DNA from: JAHBXL01 sp964409775 | GTDB lineage: Bacteria > Planctomycetota > Phycisphaerae > Phycisphaerales > UBA1924 | Length of the DNA: 64,000 nt | Assembly: GCA_964409775.1 (NCBI GenBank) | Contig: CAYPEI010000011.1 | Span: 43,506-107,505 of the forward strand | Direction: 5' to 3' | Shown: positions 54,914 through 62,705 of the stretch, in pieces | Layout of the letters: each line of letters begins with the position of its first letter | Position numbering within the stretch: position 1 is the first letter of the stretch | Program-made: the position numbers and the translations under genes | Notes under the pieces: model-generated | Told to the model about the DNA's origin: nothing | The model's database searches: none | Seen by the model: the letters and a program-made list of their open reading frames with translations, nothing else

Positions 54914-55651
54914 ATGCGTCAAGGACTTGTCCGAGACGGCGATTCGTGGAAGTTCCGGCAGTTCTGTCGGGTGCATGGTCAGCGCGCATTTACGCTCATC
55001 GAACTTGTCCTGTGCATCGGGATCCTGATGATCCTGCTGGGCATGTTGATGCCGACGCTCAGCGGTGCGCGGCAGCGGGCCCTCGATACGCGCATGGTCG
55101 CGACGATGAAGTCCAATGGCGAGTTGCTCGCGCTCTACGCGAAGGACCAGGATGATCGCTTCCCACTCGGCGCGGATACGGTCGGCAGAGCGATGCTTCA
55201 GTGGTACCAGCCGCTGATCGATGTCGGGCTCATTGAACACGTCAGAGACGTCGATCCCGATGGCATCAAGCGCGACAATGTCCAGCGGGTGGCGTTGAGC
55301 GGAGCTGCGGCATGTTTGCCGGAGCAGATGGTGCCCGGCGGCACGGTCCCGATCGATATAGCGAAGAGCGCGGCGATCCGCCAGTCGCATGTTGTGCATC
55401 CTTCCTCCAAGGGCATACTGGTGCAATGGGTGCATGTGCTTTCGGATGAGCATCGGATGTGGAGCTATACCCCGGCAAACGGGCCAATCTCACCGATCAC
55501 CTTTGCGGACGGATCGGTGTCGCGTTTGCGATGCTCGGAGTTTGTGCTCGATTTTGAATTCTTCGAGAACTGGGTGGGTCACCCGGTGATCTCGACTTGG
55601 TCCGGAGTACACGGTATCGACCGTCGTGGTCGAGCTTCTGCCATACAGTGA
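54914..55651 (+). CDS. Pseudopilin of the accessory operon
   Basis: 245 residues from ATG 54914. The prepilin signal is RAFTLIELVLCIGILMILLGMLMPTLSGARQRALDTRMV, with Ala before the cleaved Phe and Glu at +5, so processing by a prepilin peptidase and assembly into a pseudopilus is expected. The soluble part (YAKDQDDRFPLGADTVGRAMLQWYQPLIDVG..., TFADGSVSRLRCSEF) has the ADGS box near its end, a variant of the planctomycete H-X-DG motif. First gene of the operon; the cysteine-rich gene begins 18 bases after its stop. Confidence 0.8.
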   Translation: MRQGLVRDGDSWKFRQFCRVHGQRAFTLIELVLCIGILMILLGMLMPTLSGARQRALDTRMVATMKSNGELLALYAKDQDDRFPLGADTVGRAMLQWYQPLIDVGLIEHVRDVDPDGIKRDNVQRVALSGAAACLPEQMVPGGTVPIDIAKSAAIRQSHVVHPSSKGILVQWVHVLSDEHRMWSYTPANGPISPITFADGSVSRLRCSEFVLDFEFFENWVGHPVISTWSGVHGIDRRGRASAIQ

Positions 55652-55669
55652 CCACTCGGGAGACTCACA

Positions 55670-56083
55670 ATGTCAAACATAGTGAAGTGCAGTCTTGGTG
55701 TTGCAATCGTCGTTGGGCTTGCAGCGGCGTCGTTTGGCAGCAATACGTGCTACTTCCTAATGCGGAAGGGATGCGGATCGGGGCAGACCTTTTGCACAAA
55801 CGGTAGCACAGTGTGCGAGTTTTCATACACCGCCAGCACCGACACCGGATGCGGCTTCCGCGGACCCGTAGACGTTCCGTTAGCCCGGAAGTGCTGGACA
55901 CTGACCAACGCAGTGACCCACCCTTGCGATGCGACACCGCCAGCCACTCTCGTTCAGATCGGGTGCGCGGAAAACGGGGCATGCTGCTTTGGCGACCTGG
56001 TTGACAACGGCCTGCCCCCTCCCGGCGGCAACTTCAACACGCCATCGGGCGAGCAATGCTGCGAGATCAAGGCGGAGCGATGA
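55670..56083 (+). CDS. Exported cysteine-rich protein (12 cysteines)
   Basis: 137 residues from ATG 55670, with GGGAG seven bases upstream. Residues 1-~23 are a signal peptide (MSNIVKCSLGVAIVVGLAAAS). The mature ~114 residues contain 12 cysteines, including two CC pairs (GACCFG and EQCCEI), enough for six disulfides, and few hydrophobic core residues. No known family is recognised. It probably acts outside the cytoplasm and depends on oxidative folding, which fits the MauE-like protein encoded two genes downstream. Its stop overlaps the next start (ATGA). Confidence 0.75.
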   Translation: MSNIVKCSLGVAIVVGLAAASFGSNTCYFLMRKGCGSGQTFCTNGSTVCEFSYTASTDTGCGFRGPVDVPLARKCWTLTNAVTHPCDATPPATLVQIGCAENGACCFGDLVDNGLPPPGGNFNTPSGEQCCEIKAER

Positions 56084-57048
56084 GCCGTTCATTCCCGCTG
56101 AACTATTGCGTTGGTCTGCTTGCAACAAGCGTTGCCGCGGTGGCGATGATGCCAAGGGGCGTGGATGACGGACATCGTCAAGAACTGGCCGACTTGATCG
56201 TCCAGGCGATGCCGAAGACGGGCGCGATCCGGGCACAGTACAGGGTCGGCGGCGGTCAGGAGATTACTGTCTGTTACGACTTTGGAAGCAAAGCATGGTT
56301 CCGGACAAGCTACGTTCCGGCTGGCAGCGCCGTTTCGACCAGCTTTGCCGGTGCCGATGTAGGTGGCCGTGTGTTCGGTGGACGGGCGACGAAGGGTTCG
56401 GGCAGCTATTCCGAGGCGAGCGGACTCGTTCACGCATCTGTGCTGGACCAGTTCCTTCCGACGCTGTTCCTCGCGGGGGTGCTTGCTGAACCCTCATCCG
56501 TGCAAAGCGTGGAGCCCACAGCCGATGGGTGGGCCGTCACTTCGCGGCTCGTCAGGGGGTCACGCATTCAGCCCGCTCATGCGCTGCCAGAGGCAGTCGT
56601 CAAGAGTGCGGGTGGCATCGAAGCTCTCATGCGCACTGTCACGTTCTTTGTTTCAAAGGACCTGGCAATCGTGCGAATCGAGACAAAGGGCTCGGGTGGT
56701 GAGGATCTAAGCCGCGCAGAGTGTTCGCCAACAGGATTTCAAGTCGCGAAGAAGCCACTCCATCTTGGCAACGTCGAACTGATCGAGTGCGAGTGGATCA
56801 GGAGTCCGCCATCAGATATGTTCACACTCGCAGCTGTTGAGGATCGCGTGGTCGCCCGACAAATCGCCGACGGCCCATTGCGAACGCCGATCCCCAGTTC
56901 TGACCCTGATGCACCCCAGCCTGAGCCAATTCGCACGGCACCCGCAGGCTTCTTTGGCTCCTCGCTCCGCACCGGTGTATTGCTTGCAGGTGCAACCCTC
57001 ATCGTCATCGCCCTATTGGCGTGGCTGCGCCGTCGAGGCACGATATGA
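56080..57048 (+). CDS. Exported protein with C-terminal membrane anchor
   Basis: 322 residues from ATG 56080, fixed by the ATGA overlap. A weak signal sequence (LNYCVGLLATSVAAVAMM) leads a mostly beta-rich soluble domain (TGAIRAQYRVGGGQEITVCYDFGSKAWFRTSYV, VAKKPLHLGNVELIECEWI) loosely like LolA/outer-membrane-lipoprotein carrier folds. The C-terminus is Pro-rich, then one helix (TGVLLAGATLIVIALLAWL) and RRRGTI, resembling sorting-type anchors. Function unknown. Its stop overlaps the next start (ATGA), so the last three genes are tightly coupled. Confidence 0.65.
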   Translation: MSRSFPLNYCVGLLATSVAAVAMMPRGVDDGHRQELADLIVQAMPKTGAIRAQYRVGGGQEITVCYDFGSKAWFRTSYVPAGSAVSTSFAGADVGGRVFGGRATKGSGSYSEASGLVHASVLDQFLPTLFLAGVLAEPSSVQSVEPTADGWAVTSRLVRGSRIQPAHALPEAVVKSAGGIEALMRTVTFFVSKDLAIVRIETKGSGGEDLSRAECSPTGFQVAKKPLHLGNVELIECEWIRSPPSDMFTLAAVEDRVVARQIADGPLRTPIPSSDPDAPQPEPIRTAPAGFFGSSLRTGVLLAGATLIVIALLAWLRRRGTI

Positions 57049-57560
57049 TTGTTGCTTTCCGTCGGCTTGCTGATTTCGCGGCGCGTGAGTTTGCTGTACT
57101 TGTGCTGCTCGTCGCGATCACATGGCTGCTCATCAGCGGCTTCGCCAAGCTCGCCGATACCAGCGCCTTCGCCGATGCGCTCTCGCGGCAGGCACTCTTG
57201 CCGCATTCGATGATCCCATTTGCGACGTGGGCAGTTCCTCTGGCAGAGCTTGCGGTCGGGATTGTCGCCCTCCGCTGGCTTCTCGCGGATTCGAGTTCGC
57301 GGACCGCGTGGTGGCTGTGCAGCGCTGCTTTCGCATGCCTTGGCACTTACGCCGGATTCCTCTGGCTTCATCCGCCGGCAGTTCCTGCTCCCTGCGGATG
57401 CGCGGGGTCTTCGGTGCCCGTCGCGGATTGGGGAGACTTGGCGATTCGGAACGTCGGAGTGTCTGTAGTCCTGATGGTTGCGGCGGTGTTCCGGCGAGTA
57501 CCGCGGCCATCCTCGGGTGCACGGCGTGGCTTGGCATGTGAGAGTGTTCAAGCGACGTAG
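57045..57560 (+). CDS. MauE/DoxX-like redox-associated membrane protein
   Basis: 171 residues from ATG 57045 (overlap ATGA). Four membrane helices: ~17-40, ~62-82, ~89-110 and ~142-160. A CGCAG motif (PAPCGCAGSSVPVADW) follows the third helix, at the place where MauE-type proteins have CGCFG. MauE is needed to form the disulfides of the methylamine dehydrogenase small subunit, so a role in oxidising thiols of the cysteine-rich protein encoded upstream is a natural hypothesis. Similar proteins elsewhere are annotated redox-associated DoxX/MauE. Confidence 0.75.
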   Translation: MIVAFRRLADFAAREFAVLVLLVAITWLLISGFAKLADTSAFADALSRQALLPHSMIPFATWAVPLAELAVGIVALRWLLADSSSRTAWWLCSAAFACLGTYAGFLWLHPPAVPAPCGCAGSSVPVADWGDLAIRNVGVSVVLMVAAVFRRVPRPSSGARRGLACESVQAT

Positions 57561-57570
57561 AATCCGGTCT

Positions 57571-59367
57571 ATGACCGCCCCTTCGTCACCGTCTCCCCGC
57601 CCCAAACCAGCCCCGCCCGCCGACAACGCCGCCGGCGCTGATGCCGGGCCCGTCGCCCGTCCGCCCAACTTCATCGAGCAGATCATCGAGGCCGACAACG
57701 CCTCGGGCAAATGGGGTCAGCGCGTCCACACGCGCTTCCCGCCGGAGCCCAACGGCTACCTGCACATCGGCCATGCCAAGAGCATCTGCCTGAACTCCGG
57801 CCTCGCGAAGAAGTACGTGGGGAAGTTCAACCTCCGCTTCGACGACACCAACCCGGCCAAGGAAGAGCAGGAGTACGTCGATTCCATCAAGCGCGATGTG
57901 AAGTGGCTCGGGGCCGACTGGGATGGTCCGCACGGGGGCGGTCTGTTCTTCGCCAGCGATTACTTCGACCGGATGTACGAGTTCGCGCAGGACCTGATCC
58001 GCAAGGGCAAGGCGTATGTTTGTGACCTGTCGGCGGAGGAGGTCGCCGCGAGGCGCGGCAAGCCCGGCGTCCCGGCCACCAGCCCCTGGCGCGATCGGCC
58101 CGTCGAGGAGAGCCTGCGGCTGCTCGAGGAGATGAAGCAGGGCAAGTGGCCCAACGGCGCGAAGACGCTCCGGGCGAAGATCGACCTGGCCTCGCCCAAC
58201 TTCAACCTGCGCGACCCCGTGATGTACCGCATCGTGCACGAGCACCACCACAACACCGGCGACGCCTGGTGCATCTACCCGATGTACGACTGGGCACACG
58301 GGATCGAGGACTCGCTCGAAGGGATCACGCACTCGATCTGCACGCTCGAGTTCGAGGACCACCGCCCGCTGTACGACTGGTTCATCGGCGCGATCAACGA
58401 GGGGCGCTCGCCCGCGGCGAGGATCAACCACCCCCAGCAGATCGAGTTCGCGAAACTGCGGCCGACCTACACCGTCATGAGCAAGCGCAACCTGCTCAAG
58501 ATGGTGCAGGACAAGGTGGTAAACGGCTGGGACGACCCGCGCATGCCGACGATCAGCGGCCTCCGCCGCCGCGGATACACGCCCGAGGCGATCCGCAACT
58601 TCTGCGAGGACATCGGCGTCACGAAAGTCGAGAGTTTCATCGACCTTGCGCGGCTGGAGAACGCGGTGCGGGAGCACCTGAACAAGGCCGCGCCCCGGGC
58701 GATGGCCGTGCTCCGGCCGCTCAGACTGGTCATCGAGAACTGGCCGGCGGGAACGGTCGACGAACTCGACTTTGTCGCTAATCCTGAAGACCCCGGCGCG
58801 GGAACGCGGAAGGTGCCGTTCTGCGGCGAACTCTACATCGAGCGCGAGGACTTCATGGAGGTCCCGGCGAAGAAGTTCTTCCGGCTTGCGCCGGGCGTCG
58901 AGGTGCGGCTGCGGTGGGCGTACTTCGTGAAGTGCACCGGTGTTGAGAAGAACGCCGCGGGCGAGGTGACGGAGGTCCGCTGCACCTATGACCCCGCGAC
59001 CCGCGGCGGCGATTCGCCCGATGGCCGCAAGGTCAAGGGCACCATCCACTGGGTCAGCGCGAAGCATGCTGCGCCGGCTGAGGTGCGGCTGTTTGATCGT
59101 CTGTTCACTGCCGAGCAGCCCGGCAAGCGCACCGAGAACTGGATGGATGACCTGAATCCCAACTCGCTGGAGGTGGTGAAGGCGTTCGTCGAGCCGCACG
59201 TCGCCGCGGCACTGAAGCCCGGCAACGCGTGGGAGAGCGGCGGGGGGTTCCAGTTCGAGCGGCTGGGGTATTTCTTTGCCGATCAGGATTCCAGGCCCGG
59301 CGCGATGGTCTTCAACCGAACGGTCACGCTGAAGGACACGTGGGCGAAGGAAGCGGCGAAGTCCTGA
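57571..59367 (+). CDS. glnS: Glutamine-tRNA ligase
   Basis: 598 residues from ATG 57571. It charges tRNA-Gln. HIGH is in FPPEPNGYLHIGHAKSICLNSGLA, the second signature is VMSKRNLLKMV, and the class Ib glutaminyl-type segments GITHSICTLEFEDHRPLYDWF and DDPRMPTISGLRRRGYTPEAI are present, followed by the beta-barrel anticodon-binding region. The N-terminal ~30 residues are Pro/Ala-rich. GlnRS in bacteria is usually of eukaryotic origin by transfer; no transamidation gene is needed if it serves all tRNA-Gln. It starts 10 bases after the accessory operon. Confidence 0.95.
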   Translation: MTAPSSPSPRPKPAPPADNAAGADAGPVARPPNFIEQIIEADNASGKWGQRVHTRFPPEPNGYLHIGHAKSICLNSGLAKKYVGKFNLRFDDTNPAKEEQEYVDSIKRDVKWLGADWDGPHGGGLFFASDYFDRMYEFAQDLIRKGKAYVCDLSAEEVAARRGKPGVPATSPWRDRPVEESLRLLEEMKQGKWPNGAKTLRAKIDLASPNFNLRDPVMYRIVHEHHHNTGDAWCIYPMYDWAHGIEDSLEGITHSICTLEFEDHRPLYDWFIGAINEGRSPAARINHPQQIEFAKLRPTYTVMSKRNLLKMVQDKVVNGWDDPRMPTISGLRRRGYTPEAIRNFCEDIGVTKVESFIDLARLENAVREHLNKAAPRAMAVLRPLRLVIENWPAGTVDELDFVANPEDPGAGTRKVPFCGELYIEREDFMEVPAKKFFRLAPGVEVRLRWAYFVKCTGVEKNAAGEVTEVRCTYDPATRGGDSPDGRKVKGTIHWVSAKHAAPAEVRLFDRLFTAEQPGKRTENWMDDLNPNSLEVVKAFVEPHVAAALKPGNAWESGGGFQFERLGYFFADQDSRPGAMVFNRTVTLKDTWAKEAAKS

Positions 59368-59374
59368 ACGAAAA

Positions 59375-59398
59375 CGCCCCGTGCGGTGGCACGGGGCG
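59375..59398 (-). terminator. Rho-independent terminator after rpsP
   Basis: A 10-bp perfect stem (CGCCCCGTGC/GCACGGGGCG, loop of four) is followed on the minus strand by TTTT (59374-59371). It lies 27 bases past the rpsP stop and only seven past the convergent glnS stop, so it may serve both. Confidence 0.85.
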
Positions 59399-59425
59399 CT
59401 GGTTGGACTCGTTGTCTGAGAGCGA

Positions 59426-59767
59426 TTACTTCTTCTTGGGAGCGGGCGCGGCGGCCGCGGCGGCGGCGCGGGCCTTGCGGCGCTCGGCCTGATCGGCGCG
59501 GTGGGCCTTCCAGGCCTTGCCGTCGACGATGTTGCGCTTGACGAGCAGGTCCATCATCGTGTCGGAGGGCTGAGCGCCGAGGCTGAGCCAGTGCTTGATG
59601 CGCTCTTCGTTGATCGCGATCTGCTTGGACTCGTCGGTCGCCATGGGGTCGTAGGTCCCGAGATTCTCGAGGACCTTGCCGTCGCGGCGCACGGTCTTCT
59701 CGATCGCGCTGATGCGATAGAACGGACGGTGCGGACGACCCATGCGCTTCATGCGGATGCGAACCAC
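59426..59767 (-). CDS. rpsP: 30S ribosomal protein S16
   Basis: 113 residues, GTG start at 59767 with GGAG six bases upstream. S16 is a core 30S assembly protein. The start VVRIRMKRMGRPHRPFYRISAIEKTVRRDGKVLENLGTYDP matches the family, as does the mid-part ERIKHWLSLGAQPSDTMMDLL. The C-terminus carries a ~30-residue Ala/Lys-rich tail ending APAPKKK, longer than in E. coli. Confidence 0.95.
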   Translation of the reverse strand: MVRIRMKRMGRPHRPFYRISAIEKTVRRDGKVLENLGTYDPMATDESKQIAINEERIKHWLSLGAQPSDTMMDLLVKRNIVDGKAWKAHRADQAERRKARAAAAAAAPAPKKK

Positions 59768-59837
59768 TGGCGACTCCTGACAAAGACCGATCGAACGGGA
59801 GCGTCCGACGGGCTGAAAGTCTAGCCGTGTCCTGTGC

Positions 59838-60563
59838 TCAAGCAACTGCCGGTTCGGGACGGCGTGGGAGCCGATGAGGCAAGGCCGGGATTTCAAGGAC
59901 ATGATTGTCCGCAATGCCGAAGACCCGCGACTTGGGATCGTGGCGGATGGCGACGCCGCGGGTGAAGAGGCTGAATGCGGGCAAAAGAATCTGCGCGCAG
60001 TGTACCTTGAAGCAGGGGATTGAGACCCCATCTCCCCGTCCGCCAACGCGGCAGAGCGGGTGCACGTGGCCGAACCAGGTGCAGGCCGCGGCGGCGACGG
60101 GGCCGTCGGCGGGATCGTGCGCAAAGCCAAAGGGGCCATCGAGATAGGCGTCGGGGAGTGGGGTGATGCGCCAGTCGCGGATGATGCGGTCGGCTGCGCG
60201 GTCGTGGTTGCCGCGGATGAGGGCGAGATCGACGCCGCTGAGCGCCCGGGCGCGGAGGGCGGCGACAGAGTCGATGACCTCGGGGGTGAGGCCGGAGGCG
60301 TGGTGGAGGAGATCGCCGACGATGAGGATCCGGGCGGCACGGGTGCGGGAGGCGACGTCGGCAAGGCGGAGCAGGTCGCGCTCGAGGACGCCCGCGGGGA
60401 CGGGTATGCCGTGGGCGCGAAGGGTTTCGCACTTTCCCAGGTGCAGGTCGGCGACGATGAGCGTGCGGCGGGAGGGCCACCAGGCGGCGCGCTGGGGCAG
60501 GAGTTCCACCGCTTCGCCGGCGATGGTCAGGCGGGCGGACTGGGGTTGGCCGGCGGCGTTCAT
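59838..60563 (-). CDS. PdeM-like metallophosphoesterase (ligase-associated DNA damage response type)
   Basis: 241 residues from ATG 60563. The calcineurin-type metal motifs are VADLHLGK, GDLLHH, RGNHDRAADRI and GHVHP, in the order of YmdB/PdeM-like phosphoesterases. PdeM is usually coded with an ATP-dependent DNA ligase and Lhr-type helicase; here the partner is a DUF1569 gene that overlaps by four bases (ATGA), so the annotation rests on sequence pattern only. Cytosolic; no signal peptide. Confidence 0.82.
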   Translation of the reverse strand: MNAAGQPQSARLTIAGEAVELLPQRAAWWPSRRTLIVADLHLGKCETLRAHGIPVPAGVLERDLLRLADVASRTRAARILIVGDLLHHASGLTPEVIDSVAALRARALSGVDLALIRGNHDRAADRIIRDWRITPLPDAYLDGPFGFAHDPADGPVAAAACTWFGHVHPLCRVGGRGDGVSIPCFKVHCAQILLPAFSLFTRGVAIRHDPKSRVFGIADNHVLEIPALPHRLPRRPEPAVA

Positions 60564-61054
60564 GGGTGGAGGAACCCCAGGTGCAGTTCGGCGTGGCGCA
60601 GGTTGCTCTTGATCCAGTCGTCGTGCGTCATGTGCCCGAAGATGGGGCTTGGGTGGGTGGGCGGGGCGGCGAGCAGTTTGTCCCATGCGCGGCGGAGGCG
60701 CTGCAGTCCAGCGTCAAGCCCGGCGTCTTCGATCCCAAGGGTTCCGCCGGGGATCCCGGGGATTTTCACGCCGTGCGGCATTCCCTGGTTGAGATACCGG
60801 GACTTCCGCAGGCGCACGATCAGTCGGATGATCCAAGGCGGGCGGAGCGTGGAGGGAAAGCCATCGTTTGCGTATTCGATCCAGGTGGCGAGGTGGTTGA
60901 AGATCTGGCCTGCGGTCCAGTTGCCGGTCCGGCGGAGTCTTCCGGCGCGCTCGGCCGCGGCGATCTTCTCGACATCGGCCCACATCTCCGGGAAGCCTCG
61001 GAAGCGCAGGATTCGATGCTCCGCGGTTCGCGTGTCGATGGCGTCGGCGGGCAT
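60560..61054 (-). CDS. DUF1569 (DinB-like) family protein
   Basis: 164 residues from ATG 61054. The pattern GNWTAGQIFNHLATWIEYANDGFPSTLRPP and PIFGHMTHDDWIKSNLRHAELHLGFL matches DUF1569, a four-helix DinB-like fold with conserved histidines that can hold a metal. Such proteins are often thiol-dependent enzymes, but no activity is known for this branch. Its stop overlaps the phosphoesterase start, so both are made together. Confidence 0.82.
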   Translation of the reverse strand: MPADAIDTRTAEHRILRFRGFPEMWADVEKIAAAERAGRLRRTGNWTAGQIFNHLATWIEYANDGFPSTLRPPWIIRLIVRLRKSRYLNQGMPHGVKIPGIPGGTLGIEDAGLDAGLQRLRRAWDKLLAAPPTHPSPIFGHMTHDDWIKSNLRHAELHLGFLHP

Positions 61055-61120
61055 GGATGCGCATGATACAAGGAAGGGGGAGATGCTGCCCGGGGGGCGC
61101 ACCGCACGTAGGATTCGGGC

Positions 61121-61795
61121 ATGAAACTCCACGCCAAAGCCCTGTTTCTGGTCGGCTCGACCCTGCTGGTTCTTTGCGGCTGCGAGGACAAGTCGGCACC
61201 GCCGCCCTCGGCCGCGCCGCTGAGCGGGTTGACGGAGACACCGACGTCGCTGGCGGGGAAGTCGGCGGCGGCGGGCCGGAACGCGGCGCGGCTGGCGGAG
61301 CAGAGCCAGGAGCAGGCCTCGGGCCTTGCGGATGAACTGGCGGGGAAGTCGGCGGGCTCGGTGGTGGGGGGGATCGAGTTCGCGGTGCCGACGACGTGGG
61401 AGAAGGTCGCTCCCGGGCCGATGCAGGCGGCGGCGTACCGGGTGGACGGCGAGGCGCAGGTGGTGTTCTTCGCGAACATCGGCGGGGGCGTGGAGAACAA
61501 CATCAACCGTTGGCGGCAGCAGGTGACGACGGAGGCGGGCTCGCCTGCGGACGCGAAGGTTGAGAAGCGCACGATCGCGGGCATGCCGGCGACGGTGGTT
61601 TCGATGGATGGGACGTACACCGGCATGGCCGCGGGCGGGGCGCCGGCGGCCCCGCTGGAGAACGCGGCGTTCCGTGCGGTGATCTTCACCGGCCCGGGGG
61701 GTGACGTGTTTGCGCGGTTCACGGGGCCGAAGGCGGTGGTGGAGGCGAACCGCAAGGCGTGGGAGACGATGATCCTGGGCGCGAAGAAACCCTGA
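61121..61795 (+). CDS. Lipoprotein of unknown function
   Basis: 224 residues from ATG 61121. Lipobox LCGC places the lipidated Cys at residue 21. A Ser/Ala/Glu-rich linker precedes a globular part (~75-220) with IEFAVPTTWEKVAPGPMQAAAYRV, QVVFFANIGGGVENNINRWRQQV and GPGGDVFARFTGPKAVVEANRKAWETMILG. This layout recurs in planctomycete lipoproteins, but I recognise no function. It is divergent from the DUF1569 gene, with 66 bases between. Confidence 0.7.
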   Translation: MKLHAKALFLVGSTLLVLCGCEDKSAPPPSAAPLSGLTETPTSLAGKSAAAGRNAARLAEQSQEQASGLADELAGKSAGSVVGGIEFAVPTTWEKVAPGPMQAAAYRVDGEAQVVFFANIGGGVENNINRWRQQVTTEAGSPADAKVEKRTIAGMPATVVSMDGTYTGMAAGGAPAAPLENAAFRAVIFTGPGGDVFARFTGPKAVVEANRKAWETMILGAKKP

Positions 61796-61835
61796 CCCGG
61801 CTTGCCCGGCCCGGCGTTTCGGATATACCACGCAC

Positions 61836-62705
61836 GTGCATCGCGTCGGCGTCTGCTCATGGTCGCTCCGCCCGTCGGGTCCTGAGGACCTGGTGTCGCG
61901 GCTGCGCGCCTGCGGGATCGCGCGGGTGCAGATCGCGCTGGACCCGATTCGTGACGGCCGGTGGAGCGAGGCGGAGACGGTGGACGCGCTGGCGCGGGGC
62001 GGGATCGAGATCGCCTCGGGCATGATGGCGATGAAGGGGGAGGACTACTCGACGCTGGAGAGCATCCGCCGGACGGGCGGGGTGCGCTCGGATGAGCACT
62101 GGAGCGAGAACCTGGAGGCGGCGGGCGCGAACGCGGAACTGGCGCGGCGGCTGGGCGTGGGCCTGGTGACGTTTCACGCGGGCTTTCTGCCGCACGACCC
62201 CGCGAGCCCGCTGCGGGCGGAGATGCTCGAACGCTTGCGGGACATCGCGGACGAGTTTGCGCAGCGCGGGGTGCGGATCGCGCTGGAGACTGGGCAGGAA
62301 TCGGCGGCGACGCTGCTGGGCGTGCTGGCGGAGTTGGCGACGGTGAGCGGGGTTCGGGGCGCGGCGAGCGTGGGGGTGAACTTTGACCCGGCGAACATGA
62401 TCCTGTACGGCATGGGGGACCCGGTGGCTGCGCTGCGCGATCTTGCGGCGCACGTGGCGCAGGTGCACATCAAGGACGCGGTTCCCGCGCGCGCGCCGGG
62501 GTCGTGGGGCGAAGAGGTGACGGCGGGGACGGGCGCTGTCGACTGGGAGGAGTTCTTCGGCGTGCTGTGCCGGTCGCTGCCCGGGGTGGACCTGATGATC
62601 GAGCGGGAGGCGAGGGAGGATCGGGTGAACGACATCCGTGCGGCGGCTTCGCTGCTGCGGGCGGGGCTCGGGGCGGAGGCCGACATCCGGGAGCCGCGGC
62701 CATGA
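61836..62705 (+). CDS. Sugar phosphate isomerase/epimerase (xylose isomerase-like TIM barrel)
   Basis: 289 residues, GTG start at 61836. Barrel features include GVCSWSLRPSGPEDLVSRLRACGI, LGVGLVTFHAGFLPHDP, VRIALETGQESAATLL, VGVNFDPANMILYGMGDPVAAL and VAQVHIKDA, in the order of IolE/Hyi-like sugar isomerases with metal ligands Glu, Asp, His and Glu. Substrate unknown. It overlaps the oxidoreductase gene by four bases, a pair often found in catabolism of inositols or other sugars. Confidence 0.88.
   Translation: MHRVGVCSWSLRPSGPEDLVSRLRACGIARVQIALDPIRDGRWSEAETVDALARGGIEIASGMMAMKGEDYSTLESIRRTGGVRSDEHWSENLEAAGANAELARRLGVGLVTFHAGFLPHDPASPLRAEMLERLRDIADEFAQRGVRIALETGQESAATLLGVLAELATVSGVRGAASVGVNFDPANMILYGMGDPVAALRDLAAHVAQVHIKDAVPARAPGSWGEEVTAGTGAVDWEEFFGVLCRSLPGVDLMIEREAREDRVNDIRAAASLLRAGLGAEADIREPRP

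Larger units (their letters stand above)
54862..57560 (+). other. Accessory segment, AGCT-bearing and probably acquired
   Basis: The promoter at 54862 and four genes to 57560 form a compact, plus-strand operon. AGCT occurs ten times between 55303 and 57250 and only twice in the rest of the window (40427-40430 and 62928-62931). Codons here include AAG-CTC (57146-57151) and GAG-CTT (57246-57251), junctions avoided elsewhere. The edges are the end of the DUF6786-like gene and the ATG of glnS; no repeats, integrase or tRNA mark them. All four products are predicted to be membrane or exported. Confidence 0.6.

Noticed and set aside
57586..59199. 537-codon minus-strand frame opposite glnS
   Set aside because: Shadow of glnS; composition is typical of antisense frames in GC-rich DNA.
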